Positions 42,551 through 51,645 of a stretch of DNA of 64,000 bases are shown here, piece by piece. The position numbers and the translations under genes were made by a program. Position 1 is the stretch's first letter. Every line of letters begins with the position of its first letter. Source of the DNA: Paenibacillus sp. FSL R5-0345 (GTDB lineage Bacteria > Bacillota > Bacilli > Paenibacillales > Paenibacillaceae); NCBI RefSeq assembly GCF_000758585.1, contig NZ_CP009281.1:2604001-2668000 (forward strand), written 5' to 3'. The notes below the pieces were generated by a model. The model saw only the letters and a program-made list of their open reading frames with translations, was not told the origin of the DNA and ran no database searches.

Positions 42551-42952
42551 ATGCTAGATTCGTCAGGACTGCATATTTGTTTCGATCCAGCAGGCCGTGA
42601 AATTGAAATCCTTGATGTAACTCCAGTTGGTAAAGATAAATACCGCATCGAAGAGACGCCGATTTTTAATCCAGGTGTTACAATGGGTGATATTATACGA
42701 GTGAAGGAAGAACAAGGAATCTTTTATTATCAGGAAACGGTACAGAAATCTCATTTTAAAAGGTACGCCTGGCTCCTCAGTAAAGAAGCTGTTGATTCAG
42801 CAGCCATTTCTGCTTTTAAACAACGGATCACGGATAATGAAGGGAAATGTGAACAAATCTTTGGTGGTTTGATAGTCATTCATATTCCTAAGAATACTTT
42901 GATTGATGTGGATGGGGAAATGAATCGAATCATTGAGCGGTTTGAGAAGTGA
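42551..42952 (+). CDS. DUF4265-like protein, 133 aa
   Basis: Start at ATG 42551, five bases after GAGGTG; the GTG at 42545 overlaps the ribosome site. Soluble. Contains EETPIFNPGVTMGDIIRVKE and YQETVQKSHFKRYAWL, a pattern seen in DUF4265. Function of that family is not known. Last of three close genes on this strand. Confidence 0.6.
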   Translation: MLDSSGLHICFDPAGREIEILDVTPVGKDKYRIEETPIFNPGVTMGDIIRVKEEQGIFYYQETVQKSHFKRYAWLLSKEAVDSAAISAFKQRITDNEGKCEQIFGGLIVIHIPKNTLIDVDGEMNRIIERFEK

Positions 42953-43085
42953 AGGTACGTAAATATAAACGAAGGATGAATAAGAAAAAATACTGCGGCA
43001 TGAAATGCAAGGTAGCTTGCACATGATGCAGCAGCATGGAGATTAGGTGAAACGGTTTAGACAATCTGAGCGATACAATCTATAC

Positions 43086-44069
43086 TTATTTTATTTCTTT
43101 CATAAATGTCTTAAAATTTTCGGCGATTTCTTTTGATTTGGTATGGTGCAGATAATGTCCTGCATCAAGTTTTACCAATTTTCCTTGTACGGAATTTTTG
43201 ACTTGCTCTTCATGCAATGATATCCAATCTTTTAAGAGAGTATCATCCCCTTGTACAAAGAGCAATAGGGGAATATCCTTTGGAAAAGTTGAATTTAGAG
43301 CCCCTTTATAATTAGAAGACATATGTTCCACTTCATTTAAATTAGTGTAATTATAAGTGTTTCTAAGTGTAAGCAATCTCAATTGTTCTTTAGTTTCATC
43401 ATCAAACGGCAATTCAGCATAGGGATTTCCACTTGATTTAAATAACAATCTGCCCAATCCTGATTTTCTAAGTAGTTTTAATTTTCCTGTTGGTATTTTA
43501 ACACCTATTCTGTCTTCCGTTGCAATACTATTATCAATCCCGACAAATGCACTCACTTCGTTTGGATATTTGTTCACATAATTCAAACTGTACATACCGG
43601 AAATAGAGTGTGCCATTAGAATATAACGGTCAATCTTAAGCTGCTTTACAGCTTCATGAATCTCACTTACAATATTTTCCGTGGTTCGTTCTTTTTCAGT
43701 TCTATCACTTAATCCATAACCGAAAGGCTCGATCACGACAACTTTGTAAAATGGAGATAGTTCATCTACTAGCAGCTTAAAATCAAGTCCCGGTGCCACC
43801 GTTCCATAACCAGGTAATAGCACGACTGTCTCTTCGCCTTGTCCTTGAATCAAAACATTCATATTTTTACCATCAACGCTTACAGACTGACCATAAGGTT
43901 TTATTCTAGCTTGGTCCGATTTATTGAAGAAAATATTAGCGACAAAAACAGTCACTAGAAAAAGTACTATTGCGGTAGCTAAAGCCCCTAAGGAAATAAG
44001 TGTAATTCGAAGCGGTTTATTCATCCTTTTTTTCGTAGCTTCTTCTTTTGGTTTCACGCGTATCTTCAC
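43086..44069 (-). CDS. Membrane-anchored alpha/beta hydrolase
   Basis: 327 aa. Positively charged N-terminus and one transmembrane helix at about 24-46 (LRITLISLGALATAIVLFLVTVFVAN), then an extracellular alpha/beta hydrolase domain: VVLLPGYGTVAPG, nucleophile Ser in LMAHSISGMYSLNYV, catalytic His in LDAGHYLHHT. GTG start at 44069 with GAGGAC four bases upstream. Divergent from signal peptidase at 44232. Substrate not predicted. Confidence 0.85.
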   Translation of the reverse strand: MKIRVKPKEEATKKRMNKPLRITLISLGALATAIVLFLVTVFVANIFFNKSDQARIKPYGQSVSVDGKNMNVLIQGQGEETVVLLPGYGTVAPGLDFKLLVDELSPFYKVVVIEPFGYGLSDRTEKERTTENIVSEIHEAVKQLKIDRYILMAHSISGMYSLNYVNKYPNEVSAFVGIDNSIATEDRIGVKIPTGKLKLLRKSGLGRLLFKSSGNPYAELPFDDETKEQLRLLTLRNTYNYTNLNEVEHMSSNYKGALNSTFPKDIPLLLFVQGDDTLLKDWISLHEEQVKNSVQGKLVKLDAGHYLHHTKSKEIAENFKTFMKEIK

Positions 44070-44231
44070 CTGTCCTCATCAGTTATTATGGCTATCCTAA
44101 AGACTCGCCAAAGAAAGCTTACCCGATGAAGGTGAACCCTACATGACGACAATATGAACTGAATATGAATGAGCGAAAAAAGCTACAGCACCGATCAAAG
44201 AGTCTATAAAATGAATATGAGGTGAGCGATT

Positions 44232-44729
44232 ATGTTGAAATTTATCAAACAATATTTGCCTAGTATTGCTATCGCCGTGGTCATTTCTTTGTTTGTAAGA
44301 ACTTATGTTGCTGAAGCCATGAAGGTTCCCACGGGCTCTATGATCCCTACAATTGAAATTAATGACCGACTAATCGTTGAAAAAATGTTATGGATGACCA
44401 CACTTGATCATGGAGATATCGTTGTGTTTACGCCGCCGGTAGCAGGCGATGAGAATAAAAGATATGTGAAGCGGTTGATAGGGCTGCCAGGCGATACCAT
44501 TGAAATTAAAGATGGAGCACTTTACAGAAACGGAACGGAGATCAATGAACCCTATCTTAATGAGCGGATGGACTATACTTTTGGACCCGTTACGGTTCCG
44601 GCGGACCATTACTTTTTTCTCGGAGATAACCGGAATATAAGCTATGATGCTCATCTTTGGGCTACTCCTTTTGTAGCGAAGGATCAGTTGATCGGAAAAG
44701 TGATCGCGGACTTTAGTATTCCTTTTTAG
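44232..44729 (+). CDS. Signal peptidase I
   Basis: 165-aa type I signal peptidase. Transmembrane anchor at about 8-25; nucleophile S36 in VPTGSMIPTI, general base K80 in KRYVKRLIGLPGD, and the box GDNRNISYDAHLW near the end (usual form is GDNRxxSxDSRxWG; here DSR is DAH). Cuts signal peptides of exported proteins on the outer face of the membrane. AGGTGAG before the ATG. Probably one of several Sip paralogues, as is usual in Paenibacillus. Confidence 0.92.
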   Translation: MLKFIKQYLPSIAIAVVISLFVRTYVAEAMKVPTGSMIPTIEINDRLIVEKMLWMTTLDHGDIVVFTPPVAGDENKRYVKRLIGLPGDTIEIKDGALYRNGTEINEPYLNERMDYTFGPVTVPADHYFFLGDNRNISYDAHLWATPFVAKDQLIGKVIADFSIPF

Positions 44730-44855
44730 GTGAAGCCGCAGGGGTCTTTTGAACTAATTATGAGCGTTAATGAGACTTTAACCATATTGTGACTTTGGAA
44801 GAATTTAGCTATCCTTAAGGTAAAATATACCTATACATAGGAAGGGTGCTGAATT

Positions 44856-45893
44856 TTGAAAGCTCATGTCACAGATCTAAAACATGGCGATTGTCTTATG
44901 ATGGACACTTTCAATAGTGTTGGCCTACATGTGCTCCCGAAGGGGACCATTGTCTACAAAGAAGAAATCACCCTCCTGATGAGACATCGTATCGATTATG
45001 TCGATATTGAACCTCGCAGCATAGCGATGGATAATGAAGGGATGAATTTGGAGCAAAGTCTGAATGGAAATTTTGATCTTGTGATCCAAAACTATGAGTC
45101 TATTTTTCTAGAAGCACTCAGCAAGGGCAGTTTCACGCAGTCAGATGTAGATCTTACGCTGCAGCCCTTGCTGGAAAAAATGGATGAGCATAAGGATGTA
45201 GTGTCCTTATTACTGTTGCTTGAGCGGGAGGACGTTGGTACATACAATCATTCTTTGCAGGTCGGACTGTTATCTTTTTACATAGCGACTTGGTTAGGTT
45301 ATACCAAAGAAGAACGTTACGAGATTAGCCGGGCTGGGTATCTACACGACATAGGAAAAAGTCAGATCGACCCTTCTATCTTGAATAAGGCAGGAAACTT
45401 AACCTCTGAGGAAACGGAAGAACTAAAACGTCATACTACATATGGATACGATATTATTCTTAAATCTATGAATGACGAGAAGACTGCACTGGTGGCGCTT
45501 CAGCATCATGAATTTGAGGATGGGACAGGTTATCCTAATATGCTTCGTAAGACGGACCTGCACCCGTATACACTGATCGTGGCTGTCGCTAATGCTTACG
45601 TCGGGATGACCTCAACAAGAGCGAATCAACCAAAACAGGGGCTAATAACCGTTCTGCGCAAGGTGCATGAGCTAGGCTTTGGTAAACTGAATGGAAATGC
45701 GGTACAAGCTTTGATTGGACATTTATTGCCGAACTTTGTAGGTAAAAATGTTCAGCTTAGCAATGGAGAGCAAGGTACGATTATTATGAATAATCCTTTG
45801 GACATTTTTAAGCCGTTAGTGAAAGTAGATGAAACTACGTTTAGGGATTTATCCAAGGAGCGTAATTTGACTGTTGAAGAAGTATTTATTTAA
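44856..45893 (+). CDS. HD-GYP domain protein (probable c-di-GMP phosphodiesterase)
   Basis: 345 aa. TTG start with GGAAGGG nine bases upstream. The HD-GYP domain covers about 120-290: YNHSLQVGLLSF, HDIGKSQIDPSILNK, HHEFEDGTGYP with all metal ligands. N-terminal about 100 residues are of unknown type; a C-terminal beta domain (GKNVQLSNGEQGTI) resembles those of Firmicute HD-GYP proteins. No membrane span. Expected to hydrolyse cyclic di-GMP or related dinucleotides. Confidence 0.9.
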   Translation: MKAHVTDLKHGDCLMMDTFNSVGLHVLPKGTIVYKEEITLLMRHRIDYVDIEPRSIAMDNEGMNLEQSLNGNFDLVIQNYESIFLEALSKGSFTQSDVDLTLQPLLEKMDEHKDVVSLLLLLEREDVGTYNHSLQVGLLSFYIATWLGYTKEERYEISRAGYLHDIGKSQIDPSILNKAGNLTSEETEELKRHTTYGYDIILKSMNDEKTALVALQHHEFEDGTGYPNMLRKTDLHPYTLIVAVANAYVGMTSTRANQPKQGLITVLRKVHELGFGKLNGNAVQALIGHLLPNFVGKNVQLSNGEQGTIIMNNPLDIFKPLVKVDETTFRDLSKERNLTVEEVFI

Positions 45894-45915
45894 TGAATAA
45901 TTTCGTTGCAAAATT

Positions 45916-45957
45916 AGGCTATCCACTTGGTCGCTAAGATCGAGAGATAGTCTTTTT
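45916..45957 (+). terminator. Terminator after the HD-GYP gene
   Basis: AGGCTATC (45916-45923) pairs with GATAGTCT (45946-45953) with one G:T, then TTTTT. Confidence 0.75.
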
Positions 45958-46014
45958 GTGTTATAATCGAAGCTGGGTTCAAAACCCATAGTAACGAATA
46001 GGAGAGTGCTTATC

Positions 46015-46044
46015 GTGATTATCAAGTTCATTCGTTTGCGTTAA
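46015..46044 (+). other. Nine-codon open frame with good ribosome site
   Basis: GGAGAG (46001-46006) stands eight bases before GTG; peptide MIIKFIRLR then TAA. TATAAT lies at 45962-45967. It could be a leader peptide, the remnant of a lost gene, or chance. The gap 45894-46153 holds nothing else except the terminator at 45916. Confidence 0.2.
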
Positions 46045-46153
46045 ATCGAGGTACAATTCAATGATACCATCATCCATTTATTTTAAAATGTGACCGGTCT
46101 TATTTAAGTGTGCAATCTTTGATTACCAAATTCGAATGAAATGAGGATTAACA

Positions 46154-47014
46154 ATGAGCGAAAAGATATTTAAAGTAAACGGTATTGAACTATGTTCGGA
46201 GAGTTTTGGAGACTCCAGCAATCCTGCAATATTACTGATTATGGGTGCCACATGTTCTATGGTTTTTTGGGATGAGGAGTTTTGTCAACGATTAGCGGAT
46301 ACAGGACGATACGTTATTAGATATGATAACCGGGATGTAGGACGTTCTGTTGTTTATGAACCTGGGAGTTCCAATTATACAGTGCTTGATATGGCCGATG
46401 ATGCTGCTGGGTTACTTGACGCTTATAATATAGAACAGGCAGATATCGTGGGGATGTCCTTAGGGGGTATGATTGCACAAGTTCTTGCTATTCGCCATCC
46501 TCAGAAAGTTCTAACCTTAACATTGATCGCATCTAGTATTTTTGAATCTGATGATAATGATCGGAACTTGCCTCCAATGGATGAGAGGATTCTCGCTTTT
46601 CATGCGGATGGAGCTACTCTGGATTGGTCAGATGAAGAAGCGGTAGCAGATTACTTGGTTTCCGGTTCGAGCATACTTTGTGGTTCAAAACATAAATTCG
46701 ATGAGAAAAGAGCGTATAAACAAGTTAGGATGGAAATAAAACGTGCAAATAACTTACTCAGCATGTTTAATCATGCTCTTCTAACAGGGGTAGATGACTA
46801 CGAAGGTAAGGCGAAAAATATCGTAGTTTCTACATTAGTTATCCACGGTACAGAAGACAGCGTACTTCCTTTAGAGCATGGCTTGGCGCTTGCCGAAGAA
46901 ATTCCTAATGTGTCACTACTAACCTTAGAAGGAACGGGTCACGAAGTTCACCCTGATGATTGGGAAACCATAATTAAAGCTATTTCGAATCATACTCTAA
47001 GCGGTAAAGCTTAA
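46154..47014 (+). CDS. Alpha/beta hydrolase
   Basis: 286 aa. RYDNRDVGRSV (oxyanion/dyad region), nucleophile Ser in VGMSLGGMIAQVLA, Asp in HGTEDSVLP, catalytic His in EGTGHEVHPDDW. Cytoplasmic, resembling 3-oxoadipate enol-lactonase or haloperoxidase-like members; substrate unclear. ATGAGGATT before the ATG, short spacing. Terminator follows. Confidence 0.87.
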   Translation: MSEKIFKVNGIELCSESFGDSSNPAILLIMGATCSMVFWDEEFCQRLADTGRYVIRYDNRDVGRSVVYEPGSSNYTVLDMADDAAGLLDAYNIEQADIVGMSLGGMIAQVLAIRHPQKVLTLTLIASSIFESDDNDRNLPPMDERILAFHADGATLDWSDEEAVADYLVSGSSILCGSKHKFDEKRAYKQVRMEIKRANNLLSMFNHALLTGVDDYEGKAKNIVVSTLVIHGTEDSVLPLEHGLALAEEIPNVSLLTLEGTGHEVHPDDWETIIKAISNHTLSGKA

Positions 47015-47030
47015 CGAGGTTTAAATATAT

Positions 47031-47072
47031 AAAAAGGGTTACAAATCGGTGATGCCGATTGTAGCCCTTTTT
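47031..47072. terminator. Bidirectional terminator between hydrolase and MazG-like gene
   Basis: AAAAAGGGTTACAAATCGG pairs with CCGATTGTAGCCCTTTTT with one bulge. Serves both converging genes. Confidence 0.8.
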
Positions 47073-47082
47073 CTACATCTAC

Positions 47083-47400
47083 TTAGGAATTAAATCGTTT
47101 CACTAATTTTTCTTTATGCGCAGTAAATACCTCTTCTAAAGTGATGCCATACAAATCGGCTAACAATGCGATATTTCCTAGCACATCTCCGATTTCCTCA
47201 ATCAAGTCGTTTCTCAGTTGCTCTGGTGGAGGGGTAGATTCATCTGGACGATCTCTTCCGATTTCATAGGACCGTACTGCCCGTGCAACCTCACCGGTTT
47301 CTTCCATAAGAAATCCAACCCTTATAAAAGGTCCGTAATCGGCCCAGCCTCTTTGCCCATAAAAGCTTTTTATCCATTTCTGCACTTCATTGATCTCCAT
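47083..47400 (-). CDS. MazG-like nucleotide pyrophosphohydrolase
   Basis: 105 aa. All-alpha NTP pyrophosphatase fold: MEETGEVARAV and DLIEEIGDVLGNIALLADLYG supply the EExxE and ExxD metal ligands. Probably hydrolyses a nucleoside triphosphate or related compound. Start at ATG 47400, eleven bases after AAGGAG; a GTG four codons upstream touches it. Monocistronic, convergent with the hydrolase. Confidence 0.85.
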   Translation of the reverse strand: MEINEVQKWIKSFYGQRGWADYGPFIRVGFLMEETGEVARAVRSYEIGRDRPDESTPPPEQLRNDLIEEIGDVLGNIALLADLYGITLEEVFTAHKEKLVKRFNS

Positions 47401-47497
47401 ATTATGTAGCACTCCTTAATCTTTAACATGATTTATTCACCAACATATAGTATATTAGATGTCGGATATTATCAATATATAGTTTGGGGATGAGGAT

Positions 47498-48076
47498 TTG
47501 AAATCAATTTGCGTTTTTGCAGGGTCGAATTTAGGGGTACATGAGGAATATAAGGATAAAGCTGTTGAACTTGGAAACTACATGGCGATGAATAATTATC
47601 GCTTAATTTACGGGGGGTCCAGAATCGGATTAATGGGTGAAGTCGCCAATGCTGTGTTGAAAGGTGGAGGTGAGGTGATCGGGGTTATGCCTAGGGGGTT
47701 GTTTAATGGAGAGATGGTACATAGAGAATTAACGCAGTTGATAGAAGTAGAAGATATGCATGGACGTAAAGCAAAAATGGGAGAATTGGCGGATGGTTTT
47801 ATTGCATTACCCGGTGGTTTTGGGACGTATGAAGAGCTGTTTGAGGTTTTGTGCTGGTCACAAATTGGTATCCATAAGAAACCGGTGGGTGTTCTAAATA
47901 TCAGGCATTACTTTGACCCTCTGATGAATTTAATTCAACATAGCATTAACGAGGGATTCTCTAATGCTTCACATCTCAGTCTGCTAAACCTATCAGATGA
48001 GCCGCAGGAGCTCTTAACGTTACTGGAGGGTTATATTCCCCAGACGTTAGAACAAAAGTGGAAACAGCTTAACTAG
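47498..48076 (+). CDS. LOG family protein (cytokinin riboside 5'-monophosphate phosphoribohydrolase-like)
   Basis: 192 aa. [11 protein letters not shown] opening, [15 protein letters not shown], and catalytic [14 protein letters not shown], the signature of the LOG/YvdD family (PGGxGTxxE). Hydrolyses nucleoside 5'-monophosphates to base and ribose 5-phosphate. TTG start with GGGGA six bases before. No operon partner. Confidence 0.9.
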   Translation: MKSICVFAGSNLGVHEEYKDKAVELGNYMAMNNYRLIYGGSRIGLMGEVANAVLKGGGEVIGVMPRGLFNGEMVHRELTQLIEVEDMHGRKAKMGELADGFIALPGGFGTYEELFEVLCWSQIGIHKKPVGVLNIRHYFDPLMNLIQHSINEGFSNASHLSLLNLSDEPQELLTLLEGYIPQTLEQKWKQLN

Positions 48077-48158
48077 AAAAGTTCAAGCGTATTCTTAAGA
48101 CAACATGAGTTTGAAAAATGGCGGTAGGTTAATCTTGCTGTCTTCTCTAAATTAATAA

Positions 48159-48203
48159 GTGAAATCCACTGAATTTGAATTTCACTAGTGGATTGGCTAT
48201 GAT
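48159..48203 (+). promoter_or_regulatory. Promoter with nested inverted repeats before the alarmone synthetase gene
   Basis: TTGAAT (48175-48180), 17-base spacer, TATGAT (48198-48203). AATCCACT (48163-48170) mirrors AGTGGATT (48187-48194) and GTGAAAT (48159-48165) mirrors ATTTCAC (48179-48185); both cover the -35 and spacer. A repressor site is plausible. Confidence 0.55.
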
Positions 48204-48239
48204 AAATATAGAGAATCGCTACAAGAGGAGAAATGGATT

Positions 48240-48989
48240 ATGACCCCCGAGAATCAAATCGAACAATTTAAAAAGCTAAAGCACGAGGTTACCCGTTTTA
48301 TGTTGATTTATAAATTTGCATTGGATGAGATGGAGACGAAGATTGAGATCCTGAAACAGGAGTTTCAATCACTTCATGATTACAGCCCGATTGAACATAC
48401 CAAATCGCGGATCAAGTCTCCAGAGAGTATTATGAACAAAATGCTGCGCAAAAATGGCGAATTATCACTGAACTCAGTGCGAAATTGTATTAAAGACATT
48501 GCTGGTTTGCGGATTACCTGTTCTTTTATCTCAGATATTTATCATGTTAGTGAAATGCTTCAAAAGCAGGACGACTTAACGGTTCTTGAAGTGAAGGATT
48601 ATATTAAGAATCCCAAGCCTAACGGATATCAAAGTTTGCATTTGCTGATTCAGGTACCGGTATTTATGTCAGATCGTCAGGAGCTAGTGTGCGTTGAGGT
48701 ACAAATTCGTACCATTGCTATGGATTTCTGGGCAAGTCTCGAACATAAAATCTTCTATAAATATAATAAATCGGTACCTGAGAGTATGACACGTGAGCTG
48801 AAAAATGCTGCGGATGCCGCTCATGCCCTTGATCTACAAATGGAGCGTCTGCACCGAGATATAAAGGAAATCAAAGACGATGATGAAGATGATCTTAGCT
48901 CCTTCGAGGAGGAGCTTCGCCGTATAGTGGTTCATAATAAGCAATTCACACTTCCAGCTAACTTTATTAAATTGCTTGACGGCAAATAA
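48240..48989 (+). CDS. ywaC: Small alarmone synthetase, YwaC/RelP type
   Basis: 249 aa. The (p)ppGpp synthetase domain has HTKSRIKSPESIMNKMLRK, IKDIAGLRITCSFISDIYHV, YIKNPKPNGYQSLHLL and VEVQIRTIAMDFWASLEHK, all close to Bacillus YwaC (SAS2) rather than YjbM/RelQ. Transfers pyrophosphate from ATP to GDP or GTP; single-domain, no hydrolase. An acidic tail (EIKDDDEDDLSSFEEELR) extends beyond the usual roughly 210 aa. ACAAGAGGAG precedes the ATG. In Bacillus ywaC is envelope-stress induced; a palindrome covers the promoter here. Confidence 0.9.
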   Translation: MTPENQIEQFKKLKHEVTRFMLIYKFALDEMETKIEILKQEFQSLHDYSPIEHTKSRIKSPESIMNKMLRKNGELSLNSVRNCIKDIAGLRITCSFISDIYHVSEMLQKQDDLTVLEVKDYIKNPKPNGYQSLHLLIQVPVFMSDRQELVCVEVQIRTIAMDFWASLEHKIFYKYNKSVPESMTRELKNAADAAHALDLQMERLHRDIKEIKDDDEDDLSSFEEELRRIVVHNKQFTLPANFIKLLDGK

Positions 48990-49002
48990 GCTGTGTTTAT
49001 TT

Positions 49003-49046
49003 CCTAGGGTTATCCGTTTCGTTTCGGATTAGCTCTAGGTTTTTTC
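49003..49046 (+). terminator. Terminator after the alarmone synthetase gene
   Basis: CCTAGGGTTATCCG (49003-) pairs with CGGATTAGCTCTAGG (to 49039), then six T. Confidence 0.75.
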
Positions 49047-49156
49047 TTGTATACATCATTGCCAGGGATAACTAAAATAGAGTATTCTCAACTTGAAAGA
49101 GAGACTTATAACTTGTAATCATCAGCTTCATCAAATTGATATGAAGGAGAATGAAG

Positions 49157-50782
49157 ATGAGCGAGCGTACACTCCGAACCATTACTGTTAATCAAATTGG
49201 ATATCCGGTGGATGGAGAAAAGATTGCGGTATTTTCTGGTTCTGGACATGACTTTAGGATCGTTAATGTGGACAGTGGTGATGTAGTATTCGAAGGGGTA
49301 TCGGGTGCAGAACGGTTTGATGAGGCAAGCGGAGTAACTGTACATACAGGTGATTTTTCTGAGGTTAGTGCTACAGGTAGATACCGGATTGAGCAGGGTG
49401 AGGGGATAGCTTCGGCATCATTTATAATCTCAGATAAACCTTATCACGAGCTTCAACAGGGCTTGTTGAAGGCCTTTTATTATTATCGTTGCGGGGTTGA
49501 GTTGACTGAAGAGTATGCTGGAGATTGGAAGCATAAGGCATGTCATACAGCAGAGGGAATTGTATATGGTGAAACGGAGCGTCGGCTAGATTGTTCTGGA
49601 GGCTGGCATGATGCAGGTGATTATGGTAAATATAGTGGACCTGGAGCCAAGGCCATCGCTGATCTATTACTAGCCTATGTGTTATATCCATCTGCTTTTG
49701 TAAGCGCTATCCCGATTCCTGAAAGTGGGGGGATAACTCCAGATGTTCTGCTGGAATGCAAAGTGGAGCTGGATTGGTTATTCAAAATGCAAGACTATAG
49801 AACAGGTGGAGTGTATCATAAACTGACTACGCTGAGCTTTCCAGATTTGGATGTGATGCCAGAGGCTGATACAGCAGATCTATATTTCTCACCGGTGTCA
49901 GCAACCGCCACTGGAGATTTTGCTGGAGTCATGGCCATGGCAGCGCGGATATATGAGCCCTTTGACTCAGCTTATGCGAAGAAATGTCTGGATGCCGCAA
50001 CACTAGCTTGGGAATGGCTTGTTCAACACCCAGATGCGCCAGGGTTTATAAATCCGCCAGAAATTAGCACCGGTGAATATGGAGATGGGAACGACAAGGA
50101 TGAGCGGTATTGGGCAGCTGCGGAGCTCTATCGTACGACGGGGAAAGAAGAATACCATCAAGCTGTTCTGCAACTGGTGCAGTTGTCTTTTTCAAAATAC
50201 AGTCTAGGATGGGCAAATATGGGGGGATACGGCACACTTGCATATCTCTTAAATGGTGAAGATCTAGCAGACCGTGCTTTGTATGCTTCCTTAAGAGAAG
50301 GACTTCTGGCTGAAGCGGAACGTTTAGCAGAAGTGAGTCGTAAGGATGGTTTTAGAATCTCCTTGAAAGAGGAGGATTACATTTGGGGAAGTAACATGCT
50401 CGTAATGAATAACGCAATGCTGCTGCTTGCAGCTGAATATTTTAGTGGTGATTCGAGTTTTGCGGACTGTGCGCTAGATCATTTACACTATCTGATGGGG
50501 CGTAATGTACTTGATATCAGTTATGTTACCGGATATGGCGATCGTCCTGTGAAACATCCTCACCATCGTCCATCTGTTGGTGATCATGTGGCTGATCCAG
50601 TCCCGGGTCTAGTGTCTGGGGGGCCAGATCGTGGGCTCCATGATGAATATGTAGTAGAACATCTGCAAGGCAAACCAGCCGCTCAGTGTTTTGTAGATCA
50701 CGAACTTAGCTACTCTACGAATGAAGTAACGATCTATTGGAATTCACCGGCAGTGTTCGTTACAGCTCGATTTAATCAATAA
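49157..50782 (+). CDS. Glycoside hydrolase family 9 enzyme without signal peptide
   Basis: 541 aa. An Ig-like N-terminal domain (1 to about 95: VNQIGYPVDGEKIAVFSG) precedes a GH9 (alpha/alpha)6 barrel with DCSGGWHDAGDYGKY (base D152/D155) and the C-terminal NEVTIYWNSPAVF (acid E523). This is the CelD-like layout. No signal peptide or transmembrane segment is found, so it is probably cytoplasmic, fitting an exo-acting beta-glucosidase or glucosaminidase. AAGGAG seven bases before the ATG 49157; the in-frame ATG at 49151 is too close. Confidence 0.9.
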   Translation: MSERTLRTITVNQIGYPVDGEKIAVFSGSGHDFRIVNVDSGDVVFEGVSGAERFDEASGVTVHTGDFSEVSATGRYRIEQGEGIASASFIISDKPYHELQQGLLKAFYYYRCGVELTEEYAGDWKHKACHTAEGIVYGETERRLDCSGGWHDAGDYGKYSGPGAKAIADLLLAYVLYPSAFVSAIPIPESGGITPDVLLECKVELDWLFKMQDYRTGGVYHKLTTLSFPDLDVMPEADTADLYFSPVSATATGDFAGVMAMAARIYEPFDSAYAKKCLDAATLAWEWLVQHPDAPGFINPPEISTGEYGDGNDKDERYWAAAELYRTTGKEEYHQAVLQLVQLSFSKYSLGWANMGGYGTLAYLLNGEDLADRALYASLREGLLAEAERLAEVSRKDGFRISLKEEDYIWGSNMLVMNNAMLLLAAEYFSGDSSFADCALDHLHYLMGRNVLDISYVTGYGDRPVKHPHHRPSVGDHVADPVPGLVSGGPDRGLHDEYVVEHLQGKPAAQCFVDHELSYSTNEVTIYWNSPAVFVTARFNQ

Positions 50783-50792
50783 ATTGTAGGGG

Positions 50793-50831
50793 AAGGCGTG
50801 TCTCTTAGAGGAGATGCCTTTCTCTTTTTTT
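50793..50831 (+). terminator. Terminator after the GH9 gene
   Basis: AAGGC-GTGTCTC pairs with GAGGAGATGCCTT around a TTA loop; a T-run with a few C follows. Confidence 0.65.
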
Positions 50832-50895
50832 ATGTTAAAATGCTATAATACGTGGTGGTATGTAATTTGTACGTGTGGCAATAGGAGGTAAGGCA

Positions 50896-51645
50896 TTGGG
50901 CCGTATTTTTGAAATTCAAGGAATTGCAAAACTGAACTGGAAAAGCAGCGAACAGGCTTCGAAATATCTATTCTCGGACATCTCCGCAGAAATAACTGAA
51001 TCGGACCGGATCGCTTTGATCGGCGCCTCAGGTCAAGGTAAAAGCACACTGCTTAGAATAATGGCTCTGTTGGATGCTCCGGATGAAGGGGATATGCTTG
51101 TTAATGGCACTTCATTCAAAAGCATGGATTCAAGGCTGTGGAGAATGAAAGTAGGGTTTGTGGCTCAACAAGCGGTTATGTTGCCTGGCAGTATGGAGGA
51201 TAACCTAAGAACCGTCAGTAAGCTGCATGACAGACCGTATGACCTTAAACTAGTACAGCGACTATTGGAGCAGCTAGGGCTGGATCAATTGGATTTAAGT
51301 AAAAAAGCGGCAGATTGCTCTGGCGGTGAGAAGCAGCGGATTTCCCTAATTCGGTCATTGTTGCTGCGACCTAATGTTCTATTACTCGATGAAATCACAG
51401 CATCACTAGACATTGACAGTACTCAAAGGGTTGAGGATCTGCTAGTTCAGTGGCATAAAGAAGAAGGAACTTCAATGATATGGGTGACTCATGACCTTAA
51501 ACAGGCTAGCCGAATAAGCACTACCACATGGTTTATGGGGAATGGTAAGCTAGAACAACACTTGAGTGAATCTTTTTTTGCTGAATCTGCGGAAGCTTTG
51601 GCCAAAAGGTTTATTCGACCGTTAGAAGGAGCGTCATTATTATGA
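50896..51645 (+). CDS. fetA: ABC transporter ATPase, FetA-like
   Basis: 249-aa ATPase: Walker A GASGQGKSTLLRI, signature DCSGGEKQRISLIRSLL, Walker B VLLLDEITASLD, and H-loop WVTHDL. Start TTG 50896 with AGGAGG seven bases before; the GTG at 50875 is upstream of that site. Overlaps the permease gene by ATGA. Together they form a FetAB-like exporter (iron or heavy metal in Escherichia). No regulator nearby. Confidence 0.85.
   Translation: MGRIFEIQGIAKLNWKSSEQASKYLFSDISAEITESDRIALIGASGQGKSTLLRIMALLDAPDEGDMLVNGTSFKSMDSRLWRMKVGFVAQQAVMLPGSMEDNLRTVSKLHDRPYDLKLVQRLLEQLGLDQLDLSKKAADCSGGEKQRISLIRSLLLRPNVLLLDEITASLDIDSTQRVEDLLVQWHKEEGTSMIWVTHDLKQASRISTTTWFMGNGKLEQHLSESFFAESAEALAKRFIRPLEGASLL

Noticed and set aside
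42953..43085. TGCAAG-GTAG-CTTGCA palindrome between converging genes
   Set aside because: No T-run, so not a clear terminator, and no promoter; left unassigned.
45974..45986. GGGTTCAAAACCC looked like a tRNA T-arm
   Set aside because: No D or anticodon stem around it and no acceptor pairing; just a short inverted repeat.
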